Shown: in pieces, positions 1-7,974 of the stretch
Layout of the letters: every line of letters begins with the position of its first letter
How positions within the stretch are numbered: position 1 is the stretch's first letter
Source: Rhodobaculum claviforme
GTDB lineage: Bacteria; Pseudomonadota; Alphaproteobacteria; Rhodobacterales; Rhodobacteraceae
Assembly: GCF_016653255.1 (NCBI RefSeq)
Contig: NZ_NHSD01000305.1
Location: 1-46,872, forward strand
Length of the DNA: 46,872 nucleotides
Reading direction: 5' to 3'
The notes under the pieces: generated by a model
Database searches by the model: none
What the model was told of the DNA's origin: nothing
The model's input: the letters and a program-made list of their open reading frames with translations, nothing else
Position numbers and translations under genes: made by a program

Positions 1-385
1 TGGCCACGTTCATCAGCATCAGGCTCATCGCCCACTGTTCCAGCCAGCCGGCCTCGGCCGCCTCTTTCCAGCTTGGCAGCGCCAGTTCCTTGCCGGTGGT
101 CTTCGAGCGCACCCGTGGGCGCTCCATCTCCACCTTGCCACCGTGAAAGCCCACGCGGCCCCGGGTGCGGCCCCAGCGGTATCCCGGCTTGTCGGCCGCG
201 CGCGCATGCGGAGCCCCGGCCAGCGTCATCGCGTCCTCCTCCAGCATCTGCGTGAGGCTCGCGAGCCCCGCCATCAGGCAGAAATGCTCGAAGCTCGCCC
301 CGACCGCGTCGCGCGCCTCCTCGACCGCCGTCGTCAGGTCGGCCGTGCTGGCCAGCGCCAGCGGGGATGTGGTAACTCTCTTCAT
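1..385 (-). CDS. IS256-family (mutator-type) transposase, N-terminal part, cut by the window edge
   Basis: Reading leftward from ATG at 383-385 there is an open frame of 128 codons that runs off the window. The product begins MKRVTTSPLALASTADL and carries the IS256-family N-terminal pattern: an early helical segment, then a Gly/Arg-rich stretch (GYRWGRTRGRVGFHGGKV) leading into a basic RPRVRSK segment, where these proteins fold into a DNA-binding domain. The catalytic DDE region would lie outside the window. A GGAG element sits 7-8 bases before the ATG; an in-frame ATG at 398-400 is a less likely start. It is unrelated at protein level to the IS256-type transposase at 34584. Family assignment is by recognised pattern, and intactness cannot be judged. 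Confidence 0.72.
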   Translation of the reverse strand, partial: MKRVTTSPLALASTADLTTAVEEARDAVGASFEHFCLMAGLASLTQMLEEDAMTLAGAPHARAADKPGYRWGRTRGRVGFHGGKVEMERPRVRSKTTGKELALPSWKEAAEAGWLEQWAMSLMLMNVA

Positions 386-525
386 GGTGTTGCTCTCCAT
401 CTGGATTGAACACCCCGAGCCTACGGCTCAGGGAGAGCAACGCCACCCTCCACTCCACGAAGTTCAACATCGGGCGGGACATTCCCCAGCCCGGTGCGAG
501 GGCGGGCCAAACAGCCGATCCGTAA

Positions 526-1456
526 GAGGCTGATCTGAAAGGCGTTGAGTGAATTCAGTAGGTTGTGATTCAGTTCGGTTACCAAGCTGAACGGAGATCA
601 CGATGTCCTGGACCGAACTCCCTCGTGCGCAGCATGGGCGGAAGACCGGACGCCATCCAAGCGATTTGACGGCGGAAGAATGGGCTGTTGTCGACCCGCT
701 GCTGCCCGGTCGCAACCGGCTCGGGCGCCCGCGGCAGGTGGACCTGCGGCGGGTCTGGAATGCGATCTGGCACATCGCGGCGTCGGGATGCGCGTGGTCG
801 TTTCTGCCCCGCGACTTTCCGCCGGTCTCGACCGGTCGGTACTGTTTCTGTCGCTGGCGCGACAGCGGCCTGCTCGCCGAGACCAACCGGGCGCTGGTCG
901 CGCGGGTGCGCCACATGGCGGAACGGGATGCGCAGCCGACGGCCGGCGTGATCGACAGCCAGAGTGTGAAGGCCTCTGAAAACACGTCGCTTTCCGGCTT
1001 TGATGCCGGCAAGCGGATCAAGGGGCGAAAGCGCCACATCATCACCGACACCTGCGGCAACCTGATCGCCTGCACGGTCCACAGCGTCGGCATTCAGGAC
1101 CGCGATGGCGCGCCCGAGGTCTTGGCGAGGCTCCGTCGCGAGGCCCCGAACCTGCGCCACATGTTCGCGGACGGCGGCCACGCCGGGCCGAAACTGCGCA
1201 ACGCCCTGGCCAGCCTCAGGCGCTGGACGCTGCAGATCGTGAAGCGCTCCGACAGTGCCAAGGGCTTCGAGGTGCTGACTCGCAGATGGGGCGTCGAGCG
1301 GACCTTTGCATGGCCTGGCCGCTGCCGCCGTCTGGCAAGGGATTGGGAAAAAACCGTCGAGAGCGCCGAGGCATGGCTGCTGATCGCCCACATCCGCCGC
1401 CTAACCAGAATCCTCGCAAGAGCCTGAAAACATTCACGCCATTCTGAATCGGGCTC
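526..1456 (+). mobile_element. IS5-family insertion sequence (IS427-like), apparently full length
   Basis: A single transposase gene is bounded by imperfect inverted ends: GAGGCTGATCTGAAAGGCG begins at 526, and the reverse complement of the right end starts GAGCCCGATTCAGAATGGCG at 1456. Size (about 931 bp) and gene content fit the IS427 group of IS5, which duplicates a TNA target. The bases outside are TAA on the left and TCA on the right. Both fit TNA but they do not match, so the two flanks may not come from one insertion. The right end touches the stop codon of the neighbouring glycosyltransferase. Confidence 0.75.
603..1427 (+). CDS. IS5-family transposase
   Basis: A 274-residue DDE transposase filling the IS5-type element. 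It starts with the DUF4096-like helix region (LTAEEWAVVDPLLP, about 22-35) typical of this group. Catalytic acidic residues are visible as D118 in VIDSQSVK, D190 in FADGGHAGP and E232 in WGVERTFAW, spaced as in the IS427 group, and HIITDTCGN lies between the first two. The reading frame is uninterrupted. ATG at 603 follows a GGAG about 7 bases upstream. No programmed frameshift is needed, although many relatives split this protein into two frames. It probably encodes active transposase. Confidence 0.9.
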   Translation: MSWTELPRAQHGRKTGRHPSDLTAEEWAVVDPLLPGRNRLGRPRQVDLRRVWNAIWHIAASGCAWSFLPRDFPPVSTGRYCFCRWRDSGLLAETNRALVARVRHMAERDAQPTAGVIDSQSVKASENTSLSGFDAGKRIKGRKRHIITDTCGNLIACTVHSVGIQDRDGAPEVLARLRREAPNLRHMFADGGHAGPKLRNALASLRRWTLQIVKRSDSAKGFEVLTRRWGVERTFAWPGRCRRLARDWEKTVESAEAWLLIAHIRRLTRILARA

Positions 1457-2317
1457 TCAGGCGCGGCCACGTCGCCAGTGGAAGCCGGTCCGGCGCCGTG
1501 GCAGTCGGGCCAGCAGTTCACTTGCGACATAGACAGAGACGAATGCCGTCGAGGCCAGAGGCGTTGCCAGCAGCGCCAGCAGGTTGGCAGGCGTCTTGTT
1601 GCGCTCGCTTTCGTTGACCATCAGTTGGGGGTATTTCTTCACCAGCTCGCGGTTGCCCTCGGTCCAGCGGCGGCGCACCCGGATGAGATTGCGCAACCCC
1701 TCGGGCAGCGGCCAGCGGTAGCTGGCGCGCGCCTTGCGCCGCTCATGCGGGGCGAAGTTCATGCGCACGAAACGATCATCGGAATAGATCGGCGGAAACG
1801 CACCCCAGCGGCTTCGGGCGGGAGCATTGACGGCATAAAGCCCGATGCCCGGCACACCGTCGCGCACGAAGGGCAGGTTGGTCCAGACCCGGGCATAGGC
1901 GCGGCTGATGGCGCTGCGCGGGGTGGGGATGGTGACCGTGGCACTGGCATATACCGGGGTGTCGGCGTCCAGCAGCGTGCCCAGCTCCGCCAGAACGCCC
2001 TCGGACAGGATCACATCGGCATCCACGAACACCCGTGCGCCGAAGCGCGCCGCCGCCTCGGCCCGGTTCAGCGCGCCGGTCTTGCCGGGTTCGGGGATGT
2101 CGAGGACCTGAAGCGCAAAGCCGCGGGCGGTGAAATCACCCTCGCAGGCGCGGGCGATCTGCACCGTGCGGTCCTTGCAGCCGTTGGCCGCGACGATGAC
2201 CTCGATCCCGTGGTCGTCGGGCAGGCCGGCCTGGGACAGCAGCGCATCGAGGCAGCCGCGGATGTAATTTTCCTCGTTGCAGCAGGGAATGATAACGGAA
2301 AACACTGGATCCCCCAC
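1457..2317 (-). CDS. family 2 glycosyltransferase
   Basis: A 286-residue GT-A fold glycosyltransferase. The start MGDPVFSVIIPCCNEENYI is the classical GT2 nucleotide-sugar binding strand. VFVDADVIL near residue 95 supplies the DxD-type metal site, preceded by GKTGALNRAEAAARFGA. The C-terminal third holds a hydrophobic stretch (LALLATPLASTAFVSVYVAS) that may anchor it to the membrane, then a basic tail. The start is GTG at 2317; a second GTG five codons in is possible. Its TGA stop (1457-1459) is the TCA directly beside the IS5 right end, so the element lies exactly at the 3' end of the gene. Donor and acceptor sugars are unknown. Confidence 0.85.
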   Translation of the reverse strand: MGDPVFSVIIPCCNEENYIRGCLDALLSQAGLPDDHGIEVIVAANGCKDRTVQIARACEGDFTARGFALQVLDIPEPGKTGALNRAEAAARFGARVFVDADVILSEGVLAELGTLLDADTPVYASATVTIPTPRSAISRAYARVWTNLPFVRDGVPGIGLYAVNAPARSRWGAFPPIYSDDRFVRMNFAPHERRKARASYRWPLPEGLRNLIRVRRRWTEGNRELVKKYPQLMVNESERNKTPANLLALLATPLASTAFVSVYVASELLARLPRRRTGFHWRRGRA

Positions 2318-2669
2318 GGGCTGCCGGGCCGGGCCTGATTGCGCGCAGACCTGCGCATGGGGCCCAGAGACTTGTCAAGGCAAATGGCAACAGCATGATA
2401 TCTGAAGGTTCTTTTTTGGCCCCCGCAAGCCTTGGCGGGCGTTCTGTCGGATGGCGTCGCTCGGATGTACTGGCATGGATCAACTTCCGCCCGCCCCGCA
2501 CCTGATCTCATGGCCGACATGGAAAACCCCGGGGCGTCATGCGGCGCGGCCGCGTCACCCAGATACAGCCAAAGCTCCCGTTTAGCTGTTCCCCGGAGGC
2601 TGTCCAAGTGCGATGATGAACCGTCGACGGTTGCGTCGTCCGGATTGAATCCGGATTGAAAAGGCGCGT
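2318..2669. other. divergent intergenic region with an 11-bp tandem duplication
   Basis: These 352 bases separate two divergent glycosyltransferase genes and probably hold both promoters. I see no convincing protein. At 2639-2649 and 2650-2660 the 11-mer TCCGGATTGAA is repeated head to tail, ending 9 bases before the ATG at 2670, so the second copy merges into the ribosome binding site (AAGG at 2661-2664). A stretch near 2371-2402 (TTGTCA, 18 bases, TGATAT) is a weak candidate promoter towards the right. Confidence 0.5.
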
Positions 2670-3683
2670 ATGGGTGGGCCGAACATGCCGAAACTGACCT
2701 GCATCACTACTACCTTCAACGACGGTCCCGTGTTGATGACCAGCGTGCGGGCGGTGCTTGGGCAGAGCTTCGGGGATTTCGAGTACCTTGTCGTCGATGA
2801 CGGCTCCTCGGACGCAACGCCCGAAATCCTTGCCGGGCTGGAGGATCCGCGCCTGCGGGTGATTCGGCAGGCCAACGACGGGCTGTCGGGGGCGCGCAAC
2901 ACCGCGCTGGCACAGGCGCGTGGGGATTATGTGTGCTTTCTCGACGCCGACGACTGCCGCCCGAACTGGGCCTTCCAGGCGATCGCGGATGCCATCGACG
3001 CCGCCGGCCCGGACACTCCCCCCGACCTGGTGCTGTGCCGCGGCGTACTGTCGGAGGTGCGCGATGAGTTGCGCCCGTTCTACGATACGCCTGTTTTCGA
3101 GGCGATCGAGGCGCTGTGCCCCGATGGCGTGGCCGGCCGCACCCATCCCCACACCACCCGCTTGCGCGCCCTCGCCCAGATCCTGGAGCCGCAGGCGGCC
3201 AACAAGGCGGTGCGCACGCAATTCCTGCGCGACGCCGGCCTGCGCTTTCCCGACACCCATTTCTTCGAGGACATTTTTTTCCACACCAACGCGCTGGCCA
3301 CCGCCGACCGGCTGGCCTTCGTGCAGACGCCGTGCTTCACCTATTTCCGCCGCTACCAACGCCCGCAGATCACCGCCACCGCCTCGGACACTCGGTTCGA
3401 CATCCTGGCGGTGATGCGCATGACGTTGCAGAGCTTCGCAACCCGGCTGGAGTTCCACGACCCCGAACACCGCGCGGCGGTACTGCTGTCGTGCCTCAAG
3501 CTCGCGGACTGGTGCGGCAAGTCGATCTCGCACTATCACCGCTACCACTATTACCAGATGCTGGCGGCCGTGTTGCGGTTGTCCGATCCGCTGTGGCTGC
3601 ATCTGCCCGATCCGCTGCCCGAGGCCCTCGCCCCGCTGGGGCATCTGCGCCGCCACCTGCCCGAGGTGCCCCATGCCGCCTGA
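2670..3683 (+). CDS. family 2 glycosyltransferase
   Basis: A 337-residue GT2 enzyme. Visible motifs are the N-terminal strand KLTCITTTFNDGP (8-20), VVDDGSSD (41-48), GLSGARNTAL (71-80), the metal-binding DADD (92-95) and FFEDIFF (198-204), whose acidic pair is in the position of the general base in this family. A Tyr/His-rich segment (SHYHRYHYYQ) follows near the C-terminus. ATG at 2670 has AAGG 5 bases upstream; ATG at 2685 also has a possible ribosome binding site. The stop overlaps the next start by 11 bases, so the two genes are probably translationally coupled. The sugar specificity cannot be read. Confidence 0.88.
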   Translation: MGGPNMPKLTCITTTFNDGPVLMTSVRAVLGQSFGDFEYLVVDDGSSDATPEILAGLEDPRLRVIRQANDGLSGARNTALAQARGDYVCFLDADDCRPNWAFQAIADAIDAAGPDTPPDLVLCRGVLSEVRDELRPFYDTPVFEAIEALCPDGVAGRTHPHTTRLRALAQILEPQAANKAVRTQFLRDAGLRFPDTHFFEDIFFHTNALATADRLAFVQTPCFTYFRRYQRPQITATASDTRFDILAVMRMTLQSFATRLEFHDPEHRAAVLLSCLKLADWCGKSISHYHRYHYYQMLAAVLRLSDPLWLHLPDPLPEALAPLGHLRRHLPEVPHAA

Positions 3684-5592
3684 GACCGCCCGCAGCCCCG
3701 TGAACCCAGCCCCTGCAAGCCCGCCCACGCCGGACCGCGCGGCCACCGCGCCGTTTAGCGTCGCCGACACCCTCATGTTGCGCGCCTTTGGCCAGCGGCT
3801 GGAACTGCGCGCCCCACCCGACCCCTTCCTGCGCGACGACACGCTGTGGCGCCTGCGCACCATCTACGAGCCCGCCCTGTCGGCACAGACCCTGCCGCTC
3901 GAGGGCACGGCGGTGGACATCGGCGCGGGCTTCGGCGGCTTCGCGCTGCCGTTTGCACTGGCGTTTCCCGGCTGGATGGTCTGGGCGTTCGAGCCCGACC
4001 CCGACGCATTCGCCGCGCTGCAGGCCAATATCGCAGCGCTGGGGCTCGACACGGTCATCGCGGTGCCGCTGGCGGTGGGCGCCGGCGCCCCGGACGTCGC
4101 ACCGGGGATCGACCCGATGCGCCTCGGCGCGGTGCTGGAGGCCAGTGATGCGGCCGCGCTGGCGGCGCTCTATCCACCGCGCCCGCACAACCGCAGCCGC
4201 GCCCTCCCCGCCTTCCTGCAGGCCGGCCCCCCTCCGTCCGAGGAGTTCGAGGCCTGCGCCCTGCCCACGCTTCCCGCCGCCACACTGGCCGACCTGCGCC
4301 CGCAGTTGCTCAAGCTGACTGCTCCGCAGGCCGAAACAGACATCCTGACCGCGCTGCACGACACCCCGGTCGCACATCTGTTGGGCGAGATGTGGACGAC
4401 CCCGCCGGCCTGGCTGATCCACGAGGCGTCCGCGGACCCCCAAGCGCCTGATGCCCCGCGACACTGCTGGCTGCCGGTGGCCGGGGCGCCGATGCTGGCG
4501 CTGCGCCACACCGCCGGGCCGGAGACGCGGCGCCCGGGTCTCGATGTGGTGGTGGCGATGTACAATGCCCGGTCCTGGATCGCGGCCTGCGTCGACGGCA
4601 TCCTGTCCAGCCCCGGCGAAGGGATACGCGCGCTGGTGGTCGATGACGGCTCCACCGATGGCTCGGGCGATCTGGTGCGCGATCTCTACGGCGACAACCC
4701 CCGCGTGCGGCTTCTGCCCAAGGCCAACGGCGGCTGCGCCTCGGCGCGCAACCACGGCCGGATCATGTCGGACGCGAGCCATGTCGCCTTTGTCGACGCC
4801 GACGACGTGCCCGGCCCGGGGCTGTTCTCCGAGCTGCTGGAACTGGCGCGCTACACCGGCGCCGAGGTGGTGCAGGGCGGCTTCGAATGGCTGCACATGG
4901 ACGGGGAGGCCGAGTGGCGCGAACCCTCCTACGAGGCCTCGGATCCCGCCTTCACCGCGCTACCACGCCACCGCTTCGGCGCCGGGCACTTCGTCATGGT
5001 GCCCGGGGCGGCGCTGACGGCCGGGCAGCCCACGATCTGGCGGCGGGTCTACCGGCGCGACTTTCTCGATAACCGCAAGGTGTGGTTCCCCGAGCATATC
5101 CGCGCCTTCGACGATCAGATCTTCCAGCTTCTCACCTTGCAGTATGCCCGCAACGTGCCCATGCTGCCCCATGTGCAGTATGGCTATCGCCAGCACCCCG
5201 GACAGGACATCCGTCAGGGCGACGAACGCGGTTTCTACTCGCTCGAGATGTTCCGGATGATGCTCAGGCGCGCCTTGTCCGAGGGTTGGAACGATTTGCC
5301 GCCGCTGCTGGCGTCCTACGTCAACACGGTCAACTGGACACATGGGGGCCTGCGCCCCGATCTGCGCCCCTCCTTTGCGCGGGCCGCGGCCGATCTTTGG
5401 GTGATGATGCAGAAATCCTTTGGCCCCGGTGCCTTCGCCACACTGGCGCCCCAGCCCTTCACGCTGCCCGACATGGACCACCACATCGCCGAGGTGCATC
5501 GCCGGCTCGCGGGTCTGGGCGACAGCTATGCCTGGGCCTTCCTCGATTCCCTCGACATGCACGCGCCACTCGTGCGCACCACTGGGCGCTGA
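3673..5592 (+). CDS. fusion of FkbM-type methyltransferase and family 2 glycosyltransferase
   Basis: A 639-residue two-domain protein. Residues about 50-245 look like an FkbM-type SAM-dependent methyltransferase: VDIGAGFGGFALPFA (81-95) is motif I, FEPDPDAFAALQAN (106-119) is the acidic strand, and LLKLTAPQAETDIL (212-225) matches the family's usual LLKID-EGAE segment with the acid replaced by T/A. Residues about 290-520 are a GT2 domain with VVVAMYNARSW, VVDDGSTDGS (322-331), GGCASARNHGR and VDADD (374-378). The loss of the usual Asp in the third methyltransferase motif may mean altered or lost methyl transfer. The gene sits between another GT2 gene and a sulfotransferase-like gene in a tight operon. 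Confidence 0.85.
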   Translation: MPPETARSPVNPAPASPPTPDRAATAPFSVADTLMLRAFGQRLELRAPPDPFLRDDTLWRLRTIYEPALSAQTLPLEGTAVDIGAGFGGFALPFALAFPGWMVWAFEPDPDAFAALQANIAALGLDTVIAVPLAVGAGAPDVAPGIDPMRLGAVLEASDAAALAALYPPRPHNRSRALPAFLQAGPPPSEEFEACALPTLPAATLADLRPQLLKLTAPQAETDILTALHDTPVAHLLGEMWTTPPAWLIHEASADPQAPDAPRHCWLPVAGAPMLALRHTAGPETRRPGLDVVVAMYNARSWIAACVDGILSSPGEGIRALVVDDGSTDGSGDLVRDLYGDNPRVRLLPKANGGCASARNHGRIMSDASHVAFVDADDVPGPGLFSELLELARYTGAEVVQGGFEWLHMDGEAEWREPSYEASDPAFTALPRHRFGAGHFVMVPGAALTAGQPTIWRRVYRRDFLDNRKVWFPEHIRAFDDQIFQLLTLQYARNVPMLPHVQYGYRQHPGQDIRQGDERGFYSLEMFRMMLRRALSEGWNDLPPLLASYVNTVNWTHGGLRPDLRPSFARAAADLWVMMQKSFGPGAFATLAPQPFTLPDMDHHIAEVHRRLAGLGDSYAWAFLDSLDMHAPLVRTTGR

Positions 5593-5593
5593 C

Positions 5594-6613
5594 ATGCCGA
5601 CCTCTACTGCGCAGGCTGCCACCGGCGGCCGCAAGATCCTGTTCCTGCACATCGGCTCGCACAAGACCGCCACGACCTTCCTGCAAAGCAGCCTGGCGCG
5701 CAACCGTGCGGCGCTGGACGCCCTCGGGATCCTCTATCCCCGCGCCGGCCGCATCCACGAGGCGCATTTCCGGCTGTGCTGGGAGCTCAAGGACCCCGCC
5801 CTGCGCGATACGCCGCTGCCGTCGCTGCCGCTCTGGTCCGAGCTTCTGGCCGAGCTTGATGCCGCCCCCCAGCCCGTCGCGGTCCTCAGCTCCGAGGAAT
5901 TCGGCCTCGGCCTCGACCCCACCCGGCTGGAGGCGCTCAAGGCCCACCACGACGTGCGGGTGATCTTCTACCTGCGTAGCCCCGACAGCCACATGGAGAG
6001 CTTCTACAACCAGTTCGTCAAGGATTTCGACACCCGCGAGCCCCGCACCATCGAGACCTACATCGCCGAGGAGGGGCTGTTCTTCCTCGATGCCATGCGT
6101 CTGCTGCGTCCCTGGATGGAGATGTTCGGGGCGGACGCGATCCGGCTGCGGCTGTTCGACCGCGCCCATCTGCCCGACGGCATCCTCGCGGATTTCCTGC
6201 GCACGCTCGGCCTTGCGTCCTGGCCCGAGTTCCGGCCCCCCGCGCCGTCGGTGCTGCACAAGGTCTCGCTGCCGCCTGACGCGCTGGAATACCTGCGCAT
6301 CTCCAACCCCTGGCTGGACCGGCGCGAGGGCCACCATGATTTCGTCGTCCGGCTGGTGGAGATGGCGAAGGCCAATGCCGAGGCGCTGCAGGAAACCCGC
6401 GCCGGCATCCTGTCGCTCAAGGCCCGCCAGACGCTGCGCCGGCGCTTCCGCGACAGCAACTTCGAGGCCGCCCGCACCTTCCTCGGTGCGCCGCGCACGC
6501 CCTTCCCGCCGCTCGACGCGCCGCTGCCTCCCGCCGATTTCGACACCCGCCCCCCCGAGGCCTGCGCCGCCACCATGGGCCGCGTCGCGGCGATGATCCG
6601 CAACATGGGCTGA
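5594..6613 (+). CDS. sulfotransferase-like protein
   Basis: A 340-residue P-loop protein. LHIGSHKTATTFLQ (18-31) matches the 5'-phosphosulfate binding loop of PAPS-dependent sulfotransferases. LSSEEF (98-103) and FYLRSPDSHMESFYNQF (125-141, with the R and S of the 3'-phosphate site) follow in the expected order. ATG at 5594 comes one base after the preceding stop, which makes it the natural start; upstream in-frame starts lie inside the preceding gene. Together with the neighbouring transferases it would add sulfate to a sugar hydroxyl or amine. Members of this broad family are often uncharacterised, so the acceptor is unknown. Confidence 0.82.
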   Translation: MPTSTAQAATGGRKILFLHIGSHKTATTFLQSSLARNRAALDALGILYPRAGRIHEAHFRLCWELKDPALRDTPLPSLPLWSELLAELDAAPQPVAVLSSEEFGLGLDPTRLEALKAHHDVRVIFYLRSPDSHMESFYNQFVKDFDTREPRTIETYIAEEGLFFLDAMRLLRPWMEMFGADAIRLRLFDRAHLPDGILADFLRTLGLASWPEFRPPAPSVLHKVSLPPDALEYLRISNPWLDRREGHHDFVVRLVEMAKANAEALQETRAGILSLKARQTLRRRFRDSNFEAARTFLGAPRTPFPPLDAPLPPADFDTRPPEACAATMGRVAAMIRNMG

Positions 6614-6665
6614 CAAAGGGCCCGCCCAGGTCCGCGCAGCGCACCCAAAACAGCGAGATTGACGG

Positions 6666-7961
6666 ATGCCAAGCCTTCCCCGGGTGCTGTTCCTGCGGCC
6701 CTATCATGCGCATAACTTCCTCAGCCTGGTGCGGCCGTTGTTTCTGCCGACGGTGCCGGCCAATCCCGCTGACCTGCCCGGGCTGCAGGCGGTCCACGCA
6801 AGTTCCGGTCACAACGTCGGCAATTTCATCCACACCGAGGCGATGCCGACCATTCTGCGCTTCGACCCAGGCGGCAGCGCCACGCTGTCGCTTTCGCGCA
6901 CCGTGCGGCTGCGCAACATGCGCTGGCTGGTCGATGTCACGAACGCCGAATTCGACATGGTGGTGTTCTCGGCTGCTAACTTCGTTCGCCCCGAAACCGA
7001 CTTCACCCATGAGGCGAAATTCTTCGAGGGGCTTAAGATCCCGGCCGTGCTGGTCGGCGCCGGCATCCAGGAGGTCCCCGAAACTGGCACGCTGGCGCTC
7101 AAGCCCTCGCTGCAGCGCTTTCTTGAGATTGCTAACGCCAACTTCTCCATCTTCGGCACCCGCGGCACCCGCACCGCCGAGGTGCTCCATGACATGGGCC
7201 TGACCCGGGCCGAGCCGCTGGGCTGCCCCAGCTTCTATGCCTTTCCGCGCAAGATGCTCTCGGTCGTCCCGCCCGATCTGGAGGCGCCGGCCAGTGTGCT
7301 CACGGCCGGGCACGCCTCACGGCGCGGTGGGCCAGGGGCGCGCTACGAGACGCTGTCGCACCTGTTGCGCCCATTCGCCGGGCGGGCGCGGATCGACTAT
7401 GTGATCCAGAACGAGATGTTCTTCGGCAAAGAGACGGAGGCGGCCGATGGCTTCTACGATCCCGTCACCAAGGAACTCGCGCCCGACTGGGTGCGCGCGC
7501 GCTTCTTTTCCGCCGCCGGGCCCGACACGGTGGTGCCCCGGATGCATTTCTTCACCGACACTTCCAGCTGGCGCATGTTCGCCGCCCAGCATGACTTCTA
7601 CGTCGGCGACCGCATCCATGGCGCGGTTATCGCGCTGCAGGCCGGCCGGCCGGCGGTGGTCGTGCACAATGACACCCGCGTGCACGAGCTGGCCGAGTGC
7701 ATTGGGCTCCCCGGCATCGCGCTTCGGGATGTCACCCGCGACGGCGCCGCGGCCCTGCTTGCCGAGGCGCTTGGTGTCGACAGCCTTGCGCGTTTCCGCC
7801 GCCGCTATGCCGGGGCGCTGGCGGGCTTTCGGCAGCGCTTGACCGAGGCCGGACTGCTGCTGGAGCAGAGCGGCGTCGCCGTACCCCCGGACGGCCCGGC
7901 CATCGGGGCACGCGCCGCAGCGGAGCGCTCCCTCGGTGTGCAGGCCGCGAACGGGTCGTAG
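6666..7961 (+). CDS. polysaccharide pyruvyl transferase family protein
   Basis: A 431-residue protein with the CsaB/WcaK-type layout. An N-terminal NVGNFIHTEAM (50-60) matches the family's glycine-rich opening, VLVGAGIQE lies mid-protein, and the hallmark C-terminal block GDRIHGAVIALQAGRPAVVV (from about 314) is followed by HNDTRVHELAE. The family transfers ketal pyruvate from phosphoenolpyruvate to sugars, although many members are unproven and some may move other groups. It ends the rightward block of five genes after a 52-base gap. A second, divergent family member is at 15800, so this locus has two. Its 3' end lies 13 bases from the convergent gene at 7975. Confidence 0.82.
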   Translation: MPSLPRVLFLRPYHAHNFLSLVRPLFLPTVPANPADLPGLQAVHASSGHNVGNFIHTEAMPTILRFDPGGSATLSLSRTVRLRNMRWLVDVTNAEFDMVVFSAANFVRPETDFTHEAKFFEGLKIPAVLVGAGIQEVPETGTLALKPSLQRFLEIANANFSIFGTRGTRTAEVLHDMGLTRAEPLGCPSFYAFPRKMLSVVPPDLEAPASVLTAGHASRRGGPGARYETLSHLLRPFAGRARIDYVIQNEMFFGKETEAADGFYDPVTKELAPDWVRARFFSAAGPDTVVPRMHFFTDTSSWRMFAAQHDFYVGDRIHGAVIALQAGRPAVVVHNDTRVHELAECIGLPGIALRDVTRDGAAALLAEALGVDSLARFRRRYAGALAGFRQRLTEAGLLLEQSGVAVPPDGPAIGARAAAERSLGVQAANGS

Positions 7962-7974
7962 GGCCGGGGGCGTC

